A DNA stretch of 64,000 bases from an uncultured Bacteroidales bacterium. Its GTDB lineage: Bacteria > Bacteroidota > Bacteroidia > Bacteroidales > ML635J-15. The position numbers were made by a program, and so were the translations under genes. This document shows, one piece after another, positions 1-10,100 of the stretch; positions within the stretch are counted from its first letter, which is position 1, and each line of letters starts with the position of its first letter. Location of the stretch: contig CAJOIT010000003.1 of assembly GCA_905234755.1 (NCBI GenBank), positions 135,135-199,134 of the forward strand, in the 5' to 3' direction. The notes under the pieces are model-generated. The model worked only from the letters and a program-made list of their open reading frames with translations. It was not told where the DNA came from and searched no databases.

Positions 1-632
1 GGAACAAGACGACCTGTTGCAGGGTCAACCTTGCACTGTTCCGGTTTGAACTTGTATGCTCCGTGCGATGTGCCTATTGAGATTGCCAACGAGTCGCATC
101 CGCTGCGGGTTGCAAATTCGATAACTTCTTCTGGCTTTGTGTAGTGAGATTCTTCTGCCGAAACTTCGTCTTCTACGCCAGCCAAAACACCAAGTTCTGC
201 TTCTACAGTAACATCGTACTTGTGAGCATATTCAACAACTTGCTTTGTGAGCTTGATGTTTTCCTCGAAAGGAAGCGACGAAGCATCAATCATAACTGAT
301 GAGAAGCCCATGTCAACGCAGCTTTTGCACAGTTCGAATGTGTCGCCGTGGTCGAGGTGGAGGCAAATCTGCGGGTGTTCCCAGCCGAGTTCCTTAGCAT
401 ACTGAACAGCGCCTTCAGCCATGTATCTCAAGATAGTCTGGTTGGCGTACTTGCGTGCTCCGCTCGAAACCTGAAGGATAACTGGTGATTTTGTTTCTGC
501 GCAAGCCTGAATGATAGCCTGCATCTGTTCCATGTTGTTAAAGTTGAATGCGGGGATTGCATATCCGCCGGCAACTGCCTTCTTGAACATCTCAACGGTG
601 TTGACAAGACCTAAATCCTTGTAATTTACCAT
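1..632 (-). CDS. fba: Class II fructose-bisphosphate aldolase, 3' end cut by window
   Basis: Glycolytic/gluconeogenic enzyme that interconverts fructose-1,6-bisphosphate with dihydroxyacetone phosphate and glyceraldehyde-3-phosphate in the cytosol. The reading frame begins at the ATG at 632 (MVNYKDLGLVNTVEMF) and runs off the left edge after about 210 codons, so the C-terminal part is missing. The class II metal-site motif is visible as CLHLDHGDTFELC, followed by GFSSVMIDAS and VEAELG, all typical of zinc-dependent aldolases. The gene is divergent from mscS and has its own TATCTTTG promoter box 54 bp upstream. Identification is firm; the subfamily (Fba against tagatose/ketose-bisphosphate aldolase) cannot be settled from this part alone. 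Confidence 0.93.
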   Translation of the reverse strand, partial: MVNYKDLGLVNTVEMFKKAVAGGYAIPAFNFNNMEQMQAIIQACAETKSPVILQVSSGARKYANQTILRYMAEGAVQYAKELGWEHPQICLHLDHGDTFELCKSCVDMGFSSVMIDASSLPFEENIKLTKQVVEYAHKYDVTVEAELGVLAGVEDEVSAEESHYTKPEEVIEFATRSGCDSLAISIGTSHGAYKFKPEQCKVDPATGRLV

Positions 633-685
633 AATGAAAATTTTATTGTTTTTTAATCGTTTATATTTTGCATTTAAAATTTCCA

Positions 686-693
686 CAAAGATA
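686..693 (-). promoter_or_regulatory. Bacteroidota -7 promoter box for fba
   Basis: TATCTTTG on the minus strand matches the TAnnTTTG consensus of the Bacteroidota primary sigma factor and lies 54 bp before the aldolase ATG. No clear TTTG -33 element is seen at the usual distance. Confidence 0.6.
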
Positions 694-773
694 AGAATAT
701 TTGTAATACGAAAATCCTAAATAAAAATGTTAGTTAGCAGAAAAATATTGAGGTGTAAGAAAAAAACTAAAAT

Positions 774-800
774 AAATCCCAAATCGTAAATCCCAAATCG
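774..800. repeat. 13-bp direct repeat
   Basis: AAATCCCAAATCG occurs at 774-786 and again at 788-800, with a partial third unit (CAAAT) after it. It sits directly upstream of the mscS promoter box; function unknown. Confidence 0.6.
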
Positions 801-811
801 CAAATTAGTTT

Positions 812-819
812 TACCTTTG
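812..819 (+). promoter_or_regulatory. Bacteroidota -7 promoter box for mscS
   Basis: TACCTTTG fits TAnnTTTG and lies 24 bp before the ATG at 844. A TTG at 817 that could be taken as a start is part of this box, which argues for the ATG at 844. Confidence 0.7.
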
Positions 820-843
820 CGCCGTTTTTTCTATATTTATCAA

Positions 844-1797
844 ATGATACAAACAGACATATTGTTGTCGCAAGCCGACACCACAATTTCCGATACAGTA
901 AAGGAAGTGGGCGAAAAAATGGTTTCGATTGATCCCAAAAGTCCACAAGAGATTGTGAGCCAAAGTATTTCGTGGTTTGATTCTGCTATAAACTGGCTAA
1001 CTACCAGTGGCTTGTCGTTCTGTGTATCGCTTATGGGAGCCTTGGCTTTCCTCTTCATAGGATTCTGGGTCTCTAAGTTGATTGTTAAGGCATTGCGGAA
1101 AATGATGGCTCGCAAGAATGCCGATCCTGGACTTATTTCTTTTGTATCAAGTCTCGCAAACATTGCCCTTAAGATAATGATTATCATCAGCGTTATGGGC
1201 ATGGTCGGAATCCAGATGACCTCGTTCATCGCTGTTTTGGGCGCCGCAGGTATTGCAATAGGTATGGCATTGCAGGGAACACTCTCGAACTTTGCCAGCG
1301 GTGTCATGATATTGATATTCAAGCCGTACAAGGTTGATGACTATGTCGAAGCTCAAGGAGTTTCGGGGTTTGTTAAGGAGATTCAGATATTCAATACGAT
1401 AATTACTACTGTTGACAACAAGACCACAATAGTGCCTAACAGTGTGCTGGCTACAAACACGCTTACAAATTACTCTAAACAGCCTACGCGCAGGGTTGAT
1501 TGGGAAGTGGGCGTATCGTATGGAACAGATTTCAATGTGGCGAAAGATGTTATTATGCGTATTCTCGATGCCGATGAACGGGTATTGAAAGATCCAGCCG
1601 TTTTCGTGTCGATTACCGGACTTGGAGATTCGTCGGTCAACATTGTGGTAAGGGCATGGGTGAATTCTCCCGACTATTGGGGCGTATTCTTTGATTTTTA
1701 CAATAAGGTATATTCAACATTCAATGAGGAAGGAATCGAGTTCCCGTTCCCGCAGGTGGATGTTCATTTGAAAGGAAATAACGAAATAAATAAATAA
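844..1797 (+). CDS. mscS: MscS-family mechanosensitive channel
   Basis: Small-conductance mechanosensitive channel of the inner membrane that releases solutes under hypo-osmotic shock. The protein has 317 residues from the ATG at 844; an in-frame TTG at 817 falls inside the promoter box and is rejected. A long N-terminal hydrophobic helix (around [17 protein letters not shown]) is followed by two more, the last being the pore helix with the small-residue pattern [21 protein letters not shown]. The cytoplasmic beta domain follows, with [17 protein letters not shown] and [15 protein letters not shown], typical of the family. The length is close to the 286 residues of E. coli MscS. The next gene starts 2 bp after its stop, so the two are probably co-transcribed. 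Confidence 0.93.
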   Translation: MIQTDILLSQADTTISDTVKEVGEKMVSIDPKSPQEIVSQSISWFDSAINWLTTSGLSFCVSLMGALAFLFIGFWVSKLIVKALRKMMARKNADPGLISFVSSLANIALKIMIIISVMGMVGIQMTSFIAVLGAAGIAIGMALQGTLSNFASGVMILIFKPYKVDDYVEAQGVSGFVKEIQIFNTIITTVDNKTTIVPNSVLATNTLTNYSKQPTRRVDWEVGVSYGTDFNVAKDVIMRILDADERVLKDPAVFVSITGLGDSSVNIVVRAWVNSPDYWGVFFDFYNKVYSTFNEEGIEFPFPQVDVHLKGNNEINK

Positions 1798-1799
1798 TT

Positions 1800-2774
1800 A
1801 TGAAAAAGTTTTTAATTGTATTATTGTCAGTATTGTTGAGCGGAACAATAGTGTTCGCACAGGAAGCAGCCGATTCATCGGCTAAGAAAAAAAATGAGAA
1901 CTGGAAACTTGGTGGTACGGCAGCGTTGAATTTTTCGCAGGTTTCGTTCAAGAATTGGTCTGGTGGTGGTGACCCGTCTATATCGGGTAATGTATTTTTC
2001 AATGCATTTGCCAACTACGCAAAGGACAAGACCACATGGGATAATACACTTGATTTGGGTTATGGTATGATGCGTCAGGGCACAAAGAAGACCGGCATTT
2101 TGTTCTACAAGACAGATGATAAGATTGACTTGGCATCGAAATATGGTCGTTATGCATTCAAGTACTGGTACTATTCGGCTTTGGTAGGTTTCAAGACCCA
2201 GTTCGCCGATGGTTACAAGTCGATTACGGATTCAACGAGAATTTCATCATGGATGTCGCCGGCATACTTGAACATAGCTCTCGGTATGGACTTCAAGCCG
2301 ACCTTCGAAAAACATCCCAACATGTCGTTCTCTTTGCTTATAGCACCGTTGTCGGGCAGGATGACATTTGTTCTCGACTCGGCTTTGTCGGCTGAAGGCG
2401 CATACGGTGTTGAAGGAGCGACATTCGATGACAATGGTGTGATGCTGACCCCTGGCAAGAAGTTCCGTCCTGAATTCGGTGGATATGTAAAGGCTCAGTT
2501 CAAGATTGATTTCCTGAAGGTGTTTACCTATACCACGAAGCTCGACTTATTCTCCAACTACATTGTAAAGGCGCAGAATGTCGATATGAACTGGGAGAAC
2601 TTGCTGACATTGAAGATTAGCGACTGGTTCTCGGCAAATTTGAGCATTACGCTTGCATACGATGACGATGTTGATGTTCCAGTTGACCGCGATGGCGATG
2701 GCGTTTGTGAAGGCGTAGGAAAGAGATTGCAGTTCAAGGAGTTACTGGGCTTAGGCTTTACATATAAGTTCTAA
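1800..2774 (+). CDS. DUF3078 outer-membrane beta-barrel protein
   Basis: The protein has 324 residues and a Sec signal peptide ending at VFAQ (about residue 21). The mature part begins with a lysine-rich linker, then NENWKLGGTAALNFSQVSF and a series of alternating hydrophobic/polar strands ending in GLGFTYKF, the aromatic C-terminus expected of an outer-membrane barrel. The NWSGGG and ALNFSQ motifs match my memory of DUF3078 proteins of Bacteroidota, whose function is unknown. A calcium-like DRDGDGVCEG loop lies near residue 300. It is coupled to mscS with a 2-bp gap, and a strong terminator follows. Confidence 0.8.
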   Translation: MKKFLIVLLSVLLSGTIVFAQEAADSSAKKKNENWKLGGTAALNFSQVSFKNWSGGGDPSISGNVFFNAFANYAKDKTTWDNTLDLGYGMMRQGTKKTGILFYKTDDKIDLASKYGRYAFKYWYYSALVGFKTQFADGYKSITDSTRISSWMSPAYLNIALGMDFKPTFEKHPNMSFSLLIAPLSGRMTFVLDSALSAEGAYGVEGATFDDNGVMLTPGKKFRPEFGGYVKAQFKIDFLKVFTYTTKLDLFSNYIVKAQNVDMNWENLLTLKISDWFSANLSITLAYDDDVDVPVDRDGDGVCEGVGKRLQFKELLGLGFTYKF

Positions 2775-2802
2775 GGTTAGATACTTGCAGAAAGATAAAA
2801 TG

Positions 2803-2835
2803 TCCTCGTGCCGTAGGCGCGGGGATATTTTTTTT
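2803..2835 (+). terminator. Rho-independent terminator after the mscS operon
   Basis: TCCTCGTGCC-GTA-GGCGCGGGGA forms a 10-bp stem (two G-T pairs) with a 3-nt loop, followed by a run of T. Confidence 0.85.
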
Positions 2836-2856
2836 GTGGCGGTCGCCGTTCCGTTG

Positions 2857-2876
2857 AGACACACCATGGCGTGTCT
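2857..2876. repeat. 20-bp palindrome (AGACAC..CCATGG..GTGTCT)
   Basis: AGACACACCATGGCGTGTCT is a near-perfect palindrome centred on CCATGG, with one mismatched pair. It lies in the roughly 240-bp gap between the DUF3078 gene and the GLUG gene and resembles intergenic palindromic repeat units. Confidence 0.6.
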
Positions 2877-2912
2877 TTACGGAGAAAAAAATGTGTACTT
2901 ATACATCCTCGC

Positions 2913-2940
2913 TCCCTGAGCCTGTCGAAGGGGCGAAGGG
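2913..2940. repeat. Interspersed repeat CCCTGAGCCTGTCGAAGG
   Basis: The unit CCCTGAGCCTGTCGAAGG followed by GGCGAAGGG recurs in rearranged form at 14783-14832, also just after a coding block. Such short units are known as dispersed palindromic repeats in many bacteria. Confidence 0.6.
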
Positions 2941-3039
2941 TAGGGTTGATTTGGTATCTATGTATTGCGTACTTGTCAGTTTATTATTTTTGATAGTCTA
3001 AATTATAAAATAAAAACTTTAGTGATACGGATATTTTAT

Positions 3040-3047
3040 TATATTTG
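3040..3047 (+). promoter_or_regulatory. -7 promoter box for the GLUG gene
   Basis: TATATTTG fits TAnnTTTG, 27 bp before the ATG at 3075. A weak TTTA at 3018 could be the -33 element. Confidence 0.5.
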
Positions 3048-3074
3048 TCAAATTTATTAGTATAGGTATTTTGT

Positions 3075-4990
3075 ATGGTTTTGAGTAGGTCTATTATATA
3101 TTCGCAGTTAGCTGCGTATGGTATTGTTAATGAGAACAATGCCACCAAGATAGCATTCATAAATCGTAAATTGTATATCGTTCTTCTATTGTGTATTTTC
3201 TTTTCGGTAAATGCTATGGCCCAGTATGGTGGAGGCAATGGAACAGAAGGAGATCCATACATCATCAGCACGGCAGCCCATCTTTCTGCTTTGGCATCAA
3301 ATGTAAACGGCGGAAATGATTATTCTGGAAAATATTTCTTAGTGACAGAGGATATAACATCAACTGCTGTTACAACGGTTATTGGAAAGTATGACAGTTT
3401 CTTTAGGGGCAATTTTAATGGTAACGGTAAAACAATAAAATTAAACATATCTGTTGGACAATATGAGTGGGGGGCTTTGTTCGGGTATATATCTGGAGGT
3501 GCAAATATACATGATGTTGTAGTTAGTGGAAATGTATCAGGAGGGTATATTGCTGGAATTGTTGCTGAATTGAAAATAATGGAAATGTAACTGTACATAA
3601 ATGTACTAATACCGCGACAATTAGTGCTTCGTACAATTATTGTGGAGGAATAGTTGCATATATCGGTAGCGGATCTTCGATTATAGAGGTTTCTGATTGT
3701 GTAAATAATGGAACAATCACTAGTACAAGCTATCAAGTTGGTGGTATCGTGGGAAATATTTCCGGATATTCCACATCAAAGATAGTAAGTGGATGTTCCA
3801 ATTTGAAATCGGTCACAGGCCAATATCAAGTTGGTGGCATAGTGGGGTTTAGTTATGGCTCGCAAATAAGGAACTGTTATAACGAAGGTGAGGTACATTC
3901 TACCGTAGTAGGTTCAAGTTCTGATAGTTACTCGTGCGGTGGAATTGTAGGTACTAGTCAACAGGATTGTACTATAGAAAATTGTTATAATATTGGTAAT
4001 GTGAAAGGATATAGCACTAGTTATACACACATGGTAGGCGGTATTGTTGGATATAACCATTTTAATGGTGTTATTAGAAATTGCTACAATGGAGGCACGG
4101 TCAGTCAATCGCAAAGTGGAAGTATAGGTGGAATTGTTGGTCGTAATTATAATGATAGCGGAAATTTAATAGAATATTCATATAGTGAAAAAGACGCTTG
4201 TTCAAACCTTTATGGTTCAACGTGGTCTAGTACTGGCATTTCCACAACTACTGTTGCTAAATTTACGCACAGTAGTAGTCCAATAAGCAATACGCTATCT
4301 TCTCCGTGTTCTGGCGACCTTCTCACCGTTCTCAAAGCTTGGGTAACTGCAAATGGCAACGATTACCTCACTTGGGTGGATGCCTCTTCCGAAAGCGACA
4401 ACAAGGGTATGCCAAAATTAAAATTCTGCACCCCTGTTTCAACTACAATTAGCAGAGTTACAAGTAGCCATAGAAAAAATGTGGTTGAATGGACGGCATC
4501 GCCTCAAAATGCAACCTGCACCTACTCGGTATCGTGGACTTCTGTGGCAGGCAACGGCAATAGTTCGGCTACTTCTCCTTTCAACCATACAAATTTAACC
4601 AATGACATCGAATATTGCTATCGTGTGGTGGCTGTAGGCACCGGCGATTATTGCGACGTAAACGAGCCTTCGGCGCAGGTATGCGGCACCCCGCACTGCA
4701 CGCAATTGGACGCTCCATCGCTAAATATACAGTCCACTGGCGATAGAACTGTTACGGTTAATTGGGGAGCAGTTTATGGTTCAGTTGTCGTTTCTTACAA
4801 ATTATACTATGGCAGTAACAGCAGTAGTATGTGGGAAGTTACTCCTGACAGCAATCCTTACCAGGTGCTTCGCCTGACCAATGGGCAGACCTATAATTTT
4901 AAAATAAAGGCAGTTGGCGACGAAGAACACTGCGGCGAAGACAACCCGTTTTCGACACCATTAAAACAAGCAACACCTAATTGCCCATAA
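3075..4990 (+). pseudogene. GLUG-repeat / fibronectin III surface protein with a frameshift
   Basis: Two reading frames join into one protein of about 638 residues. The first (3075-3590) has a signal peptide ending SVNAMAQ and the start of a GLUG array (GGNGTEGDPYIIS, GNFNGNGKTI, NGG-type repeats) and stops at 3590. Reading on in the -1 frame from about 3572 gives ENNGNVTVHKCTN and then YCGGIVAYIGSG and YQVGGIVG, continuing the same array without a break into the second frame, which ends at 4990. A one-base loss at about 3566-3572 explains it. The C-terminus has two fibronectin III-like domains and ends ATPNCP, like the intact paralogue 26 bp downstream. It may be a decayed gene, a phase-variable one, or a sequencing error. 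GTG 3749 is not a real start. Confidence 0.8.
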
Positions 4991-5015
4991 TATAAAACAC
5001 AAAAATTTTAACCTT

Positions 5016-7082
5016 ATGACAAACAGAATAATAAAAATATTGATAATTGTTGCGCTAGTGCTTGTGGCAGGAAAGGCGCGTGCATGGAGGGGTAGTGGAA
5101 CATCAGCTTCCGATCCGATTTTGATTGAAAGCAGGACTGACATTGAAACATTGGCCTTAAATGTAAATAATGGGACTCACTATTATGGTGTGTATTTTAA
5201 GGTAACGACAGATATTAGTGAGGTAACAACGGTGATAGGAACATCCTCTAAACCATTTAGAGGAAATTTTGATGGAAATGGAAAGACTTTGACAATTACA
5301 AGAACTGTTTCTTCCGATAACAATGGACTATTCGGATATGTTGGCGATGGCGCAAATATACATGATGTTAATGTGACGGGAACAATAACATGCAATGCAG
5401 GCACGAAAAAAATAGGAGGTATTGTCGGATATGCAAAAGGAAGTTCTGGTTCTCGCATAACCATATCAAAATGTAGGAGTGATATTGAATTAAGTGGTGA
5501 AGGCAATAATATTGGTGGCATAGTTGGCTATTCAGAATATACTGATATTACAGAATGTAAAAATTTGGGTAATTTACAAACCTCGAATGATACTTATTCT
5601 GAGGGTATTGGTGGAATTGTAGGATACGCAACAAATAGTAGCATCTCTAACTGCCGGAATCAAGGCAATATAACAAGTATATCAAATGTTGGAGGAATTG
5701 CGGGAGATATATGGACCAATAACAATATTAGAGAATGTGAAAACTCGGGTGATATTACATCAACTAAATCAAACTCATCAAGCTATGCCGGAGGTATAGT
5801 CGGATATAGTACAACTAACGGATATGTAAATTCGTGTTTTAACACAGGAGATATAATAGTGTCTGGATATGATGCTGGAGGTATTGTGGGGTACGCATAT
5901 TACGGACATAGCATTCGTAATTGCGGAAATACAGGGGCAATAACTTCAACATGCACGGTAACATCTGAATCATGGCTGAATGGAGGTATCGGTGGCATTA
6001 TAGGTCACCATTTTGGCCAAGGTTCAAGATATGAAACTGTTGAAAACTGCTACAATTTGGGAAATGTTACTGGAACTAGTATGATAAAAGTAGGAGGTAT
6101 TGCTGGACAATCATATCGAGGTGTGAAAATTTTAAACTGTTGCAATTCAGGTATTGTAAAAGGTTATAATACAAATTATTCTGGGGCGTTGGTGGGATAT
6201 AATAACACAAATGCATATATGGAATATAGCTACTACATACATTCAACAACACACACAAGAAATGAAAAAATTGGTACTTCGGGAGAATCAACATACGTTA
6301 CTAATTGCGCTTCGTTTGAAGGTGCATGTTCTGGAGGTTACACTTTAAAATCACCAACAAGCATAACGGTAAATTCCATTTCATACACTAGAATAATAGA
6401 TGCGCTCAATGCATGGATAGATATGCAACCTAATCCATCAGACTATAGAAGATGGTTATCTTCATCAACTGATAATAATTGTGCGCCAATAATACAGCCA
6501 TTATGCCAAACTCTTAATCCTCCTACGCTTACTGTTACGCCTCACTATCAGCGCAACGAGCTATCATGGGGCGAGGTGGCGAATGCTTTGAGCTATAACC
6601 TTGTTTATAATAGTTCATCGCTATATAGTGGAGGAAATAGGACTTTTACGCATAGCGGTTTGACAAATGGCACAGAATATTGCTATCAGATTATGGCAGT
6701 AGGCGATGGTACAACATATTGTACCGACAATCCCCGTTCCGATCCGCAGTGTGGCACGCCAAACTGCAGCCATCTCGAGCGTCCGACAATTGAAATTAGA
6801 GCCGAAGATATTAGCGACAGGACAGTGAAGGTTAGATGGAGTGGAGTTTCTGGTGCCAATTCATATACTTTATACTGGGGTGTCAACGATCCGAATGTAA
6901 GCACTGAGAACGTGTGGAAAAAAACATCCATATCATCTTCTCTAAGAGAATATGATGTGGAGCGACTGACCAACGGACAACTCTATAAGTTTGCCATAAT
7001 GCCCGTAGGCAGTATAGCCGAAGACGAATGCGAGGACAATCCGCTATCTCCAACCGTGAGTGCAACACCTAATTGTGAATAG
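5016..7082 (+). CDS. GLUG-repeat / fibronectin III surface protein
   Basis: Intact 688-residue paralogue of the preceding gene. It has a signal peptide (MTNRIIKILIIVALVLVAGKARA), then GTSASDPILIES and DGNGKTLTI. About nine GLUG units of the pattern xGGIVGYxxx..C.N.G.I follow, between residues 125 and 400. Two fibronectin III-like domains close the protein (NELSWGEVANALSYNLVY and TVKWSG-type strands), which ends SATPNCE. GLUG repeats build right-handed beta-helices in adhesins and IgA-protease-like proteins. No T9SS sorting domain is evident, so anchoring is unclear. The role is probably adhesion or substrate binding at the surface (inference). Confidence 0.8.
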   Translation: MTNRIIKILIIVALVLVAGKARAWRGSGTSASDPILIESRTDIETLALNVNNGTHYYGVYFKVTTDISEVTTVIGTSSKPFRGNFDGNGKTLTITRTVSSDNNGLFGYVGDGANIHDVNVTGTITCNAGTKKIGGIVGYAKGSSGSRITISKCRSDIELSGEGNNIGGIVGYSEYTDITECKNLGNLQTSNDTYSEGIGGIVGYATNSSISNCRNQGNITSISNVGGIAGDIWTNNNIRECENSGDITSTKSNSSSYAGGIVGYSTTNGYVNSCFNTGDIIVSGYDAGGIVGYAYYGHSIRNCGNTGAITSTCTVTSESWLNGGIGGIIGHHFGQGSRYETVENCYNLGNVTGTSMIKVGGIAGQSYRGVKILNCCNSGIVKGYNTNYSGALVGYNNTNAYMEYSYYIHSTTHTRNEKIGTSGESTYVTNCASFEGACSGGYTLKSPTSITVNSISYTRIIDALNAWIDMQPNPSDYRRWLSSSTDNNCAPIIQPLCQTLNPPTLTVTPHYQRNELSWGEVANALSYNLVYNSSSLYSGGNRTFTHSGLTNGTEYCYQIMAVGDGTTYCTDNPRSDPQCGTPNCSHLERPTIEIRAEDISDRTVKVRWSGVSGANSYTLYWGVNDPNVSTENVWKKTSISSSLREYDVERLTNGQLYKFAIMPVGSIAEDECEDNPLSPTVSATPNCE

Positions 7083-7150
7083 AAGAAACATTAAATTAGC
7101 TTATCATGAAAAACACTGCATATATGAAAAATACAACAACCTTTAGCTCG

Positions 7151-7177
7151 GCGCAGTCAATTGTCAATTGTCCATTG
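7151..7177. repeat. CAATTGTCAATTG intergenic-type repeat overlapping a signal peptide
   Basis: TCAATTGTCAATTGTCCATTG is a degenerate tandem unit of the CAATT/ATTG type. A related stretch is found in the gap before tsaE (21075-21110, CATTATCAATTATCAATTTTCAATTG). Here it supplies the first codons of the 2538-residue protein. Confidence 0.5.
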
Positions 7178-10100
7178 TGCATTATTAATTGTCTTTTGTT
7201 TATTCTTCGGCAATAATGCTTTCGCACAAGGATTGGAATTATACGGCTTCGGCACCGGCACAGGCGCTACGTGGTATTCGCCATCGTGGACCACGATTGT
7301 TGAATCGGGTAAGGACGATGCCGCGTCTTCATTGCAAAGCATCGGCTTCACGTTCTATTATGACGGAACCGGCTACACGCAGTTCTCCGCCAACTCCAAC
7401 GGTAACTTGCGCCTTGGCAGCACTGTCATTGGAACTGGTGCCTATTCCACTCCATTCAGCTCTTCAAATTATAGTACCAACGAGCCTAAAATCATCGGCA
7501 TCGGTAAAGACCTCTCCACTGGTGCAGCCGGTTATGTGAGAACAGGTTTGAGTGGCTCTTCGGGTTCATACATCAGGGTCATCGAATTCAAGTTGCATAC
7601 ATCATCTACCTCATCAGGAACCAATTATATCAATTTCCAGGTGCAGCTGTTCCAAGCCACCAAGATGGTGAAGATTGTGTATGCCAGCAGCAGCAATAAC
7701 CCGAGCAGCTACCAGGTTGGTCTCGGCAACGCATCGTACAACAAGTTCTGGTATGTTAATCCTACCAACCACACCGCTACCTATTCCACCACCTACAGCA
7801 GCAACACTTATTCGACCTACCCAGAGGGTAGCAACCGCTACTATTGGTTCGCCCCGCCTCATTTCACCAGCACCACCACCACTTATTATATCAGCAACTT
7901 CTCCACCACTGGCGGAAACTCGAACATCAACAACTCCTCTTCGGGCACGGGAGCTTCGTGGTCCAATTATTACGGCAGCTATGCCGCCTCCTACTATGCA
8001 GGCTCAACGGTCAATTTCACCATCACCATCGCAGGTGGAGGCACCCATGGCTCTGCTCTTTGGGTGGACTGGAACCAAAACGGGCAGTTTGAATCGGATG
8101 AACGGATGTATCATACCTCAAGCTACGCCTCCTCTCCCCATACGGGCAGTTTCGCCATCCCGGCATCGACTGCTGCGGGCGATTATAGGATGCGTATTGT
8201 TTCGGATTTTCTTAACAGTAATCCCAACAACCCTTACGAAGGAAGCACCGGCGAGTTTGAGGACTACAAGCTGACCGTTACCATTCCAACAGGTTCGTAC
8301 CTACCCACCAATCCATATTATAACTACTCCTTGACCCAGCAAATATACACACCTGCCGAGATTGCTGATTTCTCGGGAACAAGCATGTCGGGTAACATCA
8401 CATCCATTCAATTCAAGTCAGGCACCAGCACCGATACGAGAAACCTGACCATCTACATGCAGAACACCACAAAATCGTCGTTCTCAAGTACTACCGATTG
8501 GGTGACCTCGGGTCACACACAGGTCTTTTCGGGGAATGTCACCTTCGCTGAAAACAGTTGGGTGACCATCACTTTGGACACACCATTCCCCTACGATGCC
8601 TCCAAAAACCTGCTGCTCGTCGTCGACGACAACACCGGGTCTTATTCTTCGACAAGGACATTCTACACCTATCCCACAGGTGCCAATAGGGCAATATATG
8701 TTTACAGCGACGGCACCAACTATAGCCCAACATCCTCCTATGGCGGCACCCTACTACAAATGAACAACCAATTGAAGTTGAACATTGTCCCCTATCCGGC
8801 CACGTTGCCTTACACAGAAAACTTCGATAACGATGCCCATGGCTTCATGTTCGTCAACGGAAGCTATGTCAACCAATGGACGGTTGGAACTGGCGCTCAT
8901 AGCAGTGGCTCGCAGGCCTTGTATATCGCCAACAACGGTTCATATTCCTACGACATCAGCTCCGCCTCATACGTCTATGCCTATAGAGAGATCAACTTCG
9001 CCGAAGCTGGCGATTACAACATTACCTTCAAGTGGAAAGGAAAAGGCGAAAGTGGTTGTTGGGATGCCATGTATGCCGCCCTGTGTCCGACTAACGGTAC
9101 ATTCCCGCCCAGCAACATCACCAGCAGCACCAACTCGCTGCCAAGCGGATATACCAATGTAGGCGATGTTTCGCATAGCAACAACACGTCAGGTGTGTTC
9201 TTGTGGACCAATAGCGATAGTGACTGGAGAACATCAAGCAAATCGGTAAACATATCTTCGACTGGCATCTACAAGCTCGTGTTTTACTGGAAAAACGATG
9301 GTGGTGGCGGCGGTCAGCCTCCTGCGGCTGTCGACGATTTGGTCGTGATGAGGGCATACCCCGTCACCTTTGCTGTAAGTCCTTCTGGTAGCGGCACGGT
9401 GAATGGTATGTTCAACGGCACCAGCGTAAGCTCGGGTACAGCATTCGTACCCGCCTCAGTCATCAATGTCACGGCCACGCCTGCCACCGGCTACATTTTC
9501 AGCAACTGGACTGTATCGGGCACGGATGCTTCGGTAGCCAATGCCAGCGCTCCTAGCACTACACTGACCACAGGCTCGGCAGCCACCACACTAACGGCCA
9601 ACTTCATCCCGTGGACTGTGGAACTTGCAACCTCACCAGCATCAACCGAATGTCTGGCATCTGGTACTGAAGTAACGATGACGGCAAGTACGAATATAAC
9701 CTCTGGCCTTGAGACTTACGTCTTCACTACTGGTACAGGAGGCTCAACCTATTCACCATCTTGGACTAGCATGGTTGCTTCGGGCAACGACGATGTGGCA
9801 TCTTCTCTTGTCAACATAGGTTTCGATTTCGTTTACGACGGCGTCACCTACACCCAATTCTCGGCCAACTCCAACGGCAACTTAAGGCTGGGCAGCACTG
9901 TCATTGGAACTGGTGCCTATACCACTCCATTCAGCTCTTCAAATATTAGTTCCAACGAACCTAAAATCGTTGGAATTGGAAAAGACCTCTCCACCGGTGC
10001 GGCCGGTTATGTAAAAACAGGTTTGTATGGTTCTTCGGGTTCCTATGTCCGTGTGACCGAGTTTATGCTGAATACCACTTCTACCGCCTCAGGTACGACT

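Noticed and set aside
3749..4990. Separate gene starting at GTG 3749
   Set aside because: The frame is open upstream to the frameshift and encodes continuous GLUG repeats; the GTG lies within a GGIVG motif.
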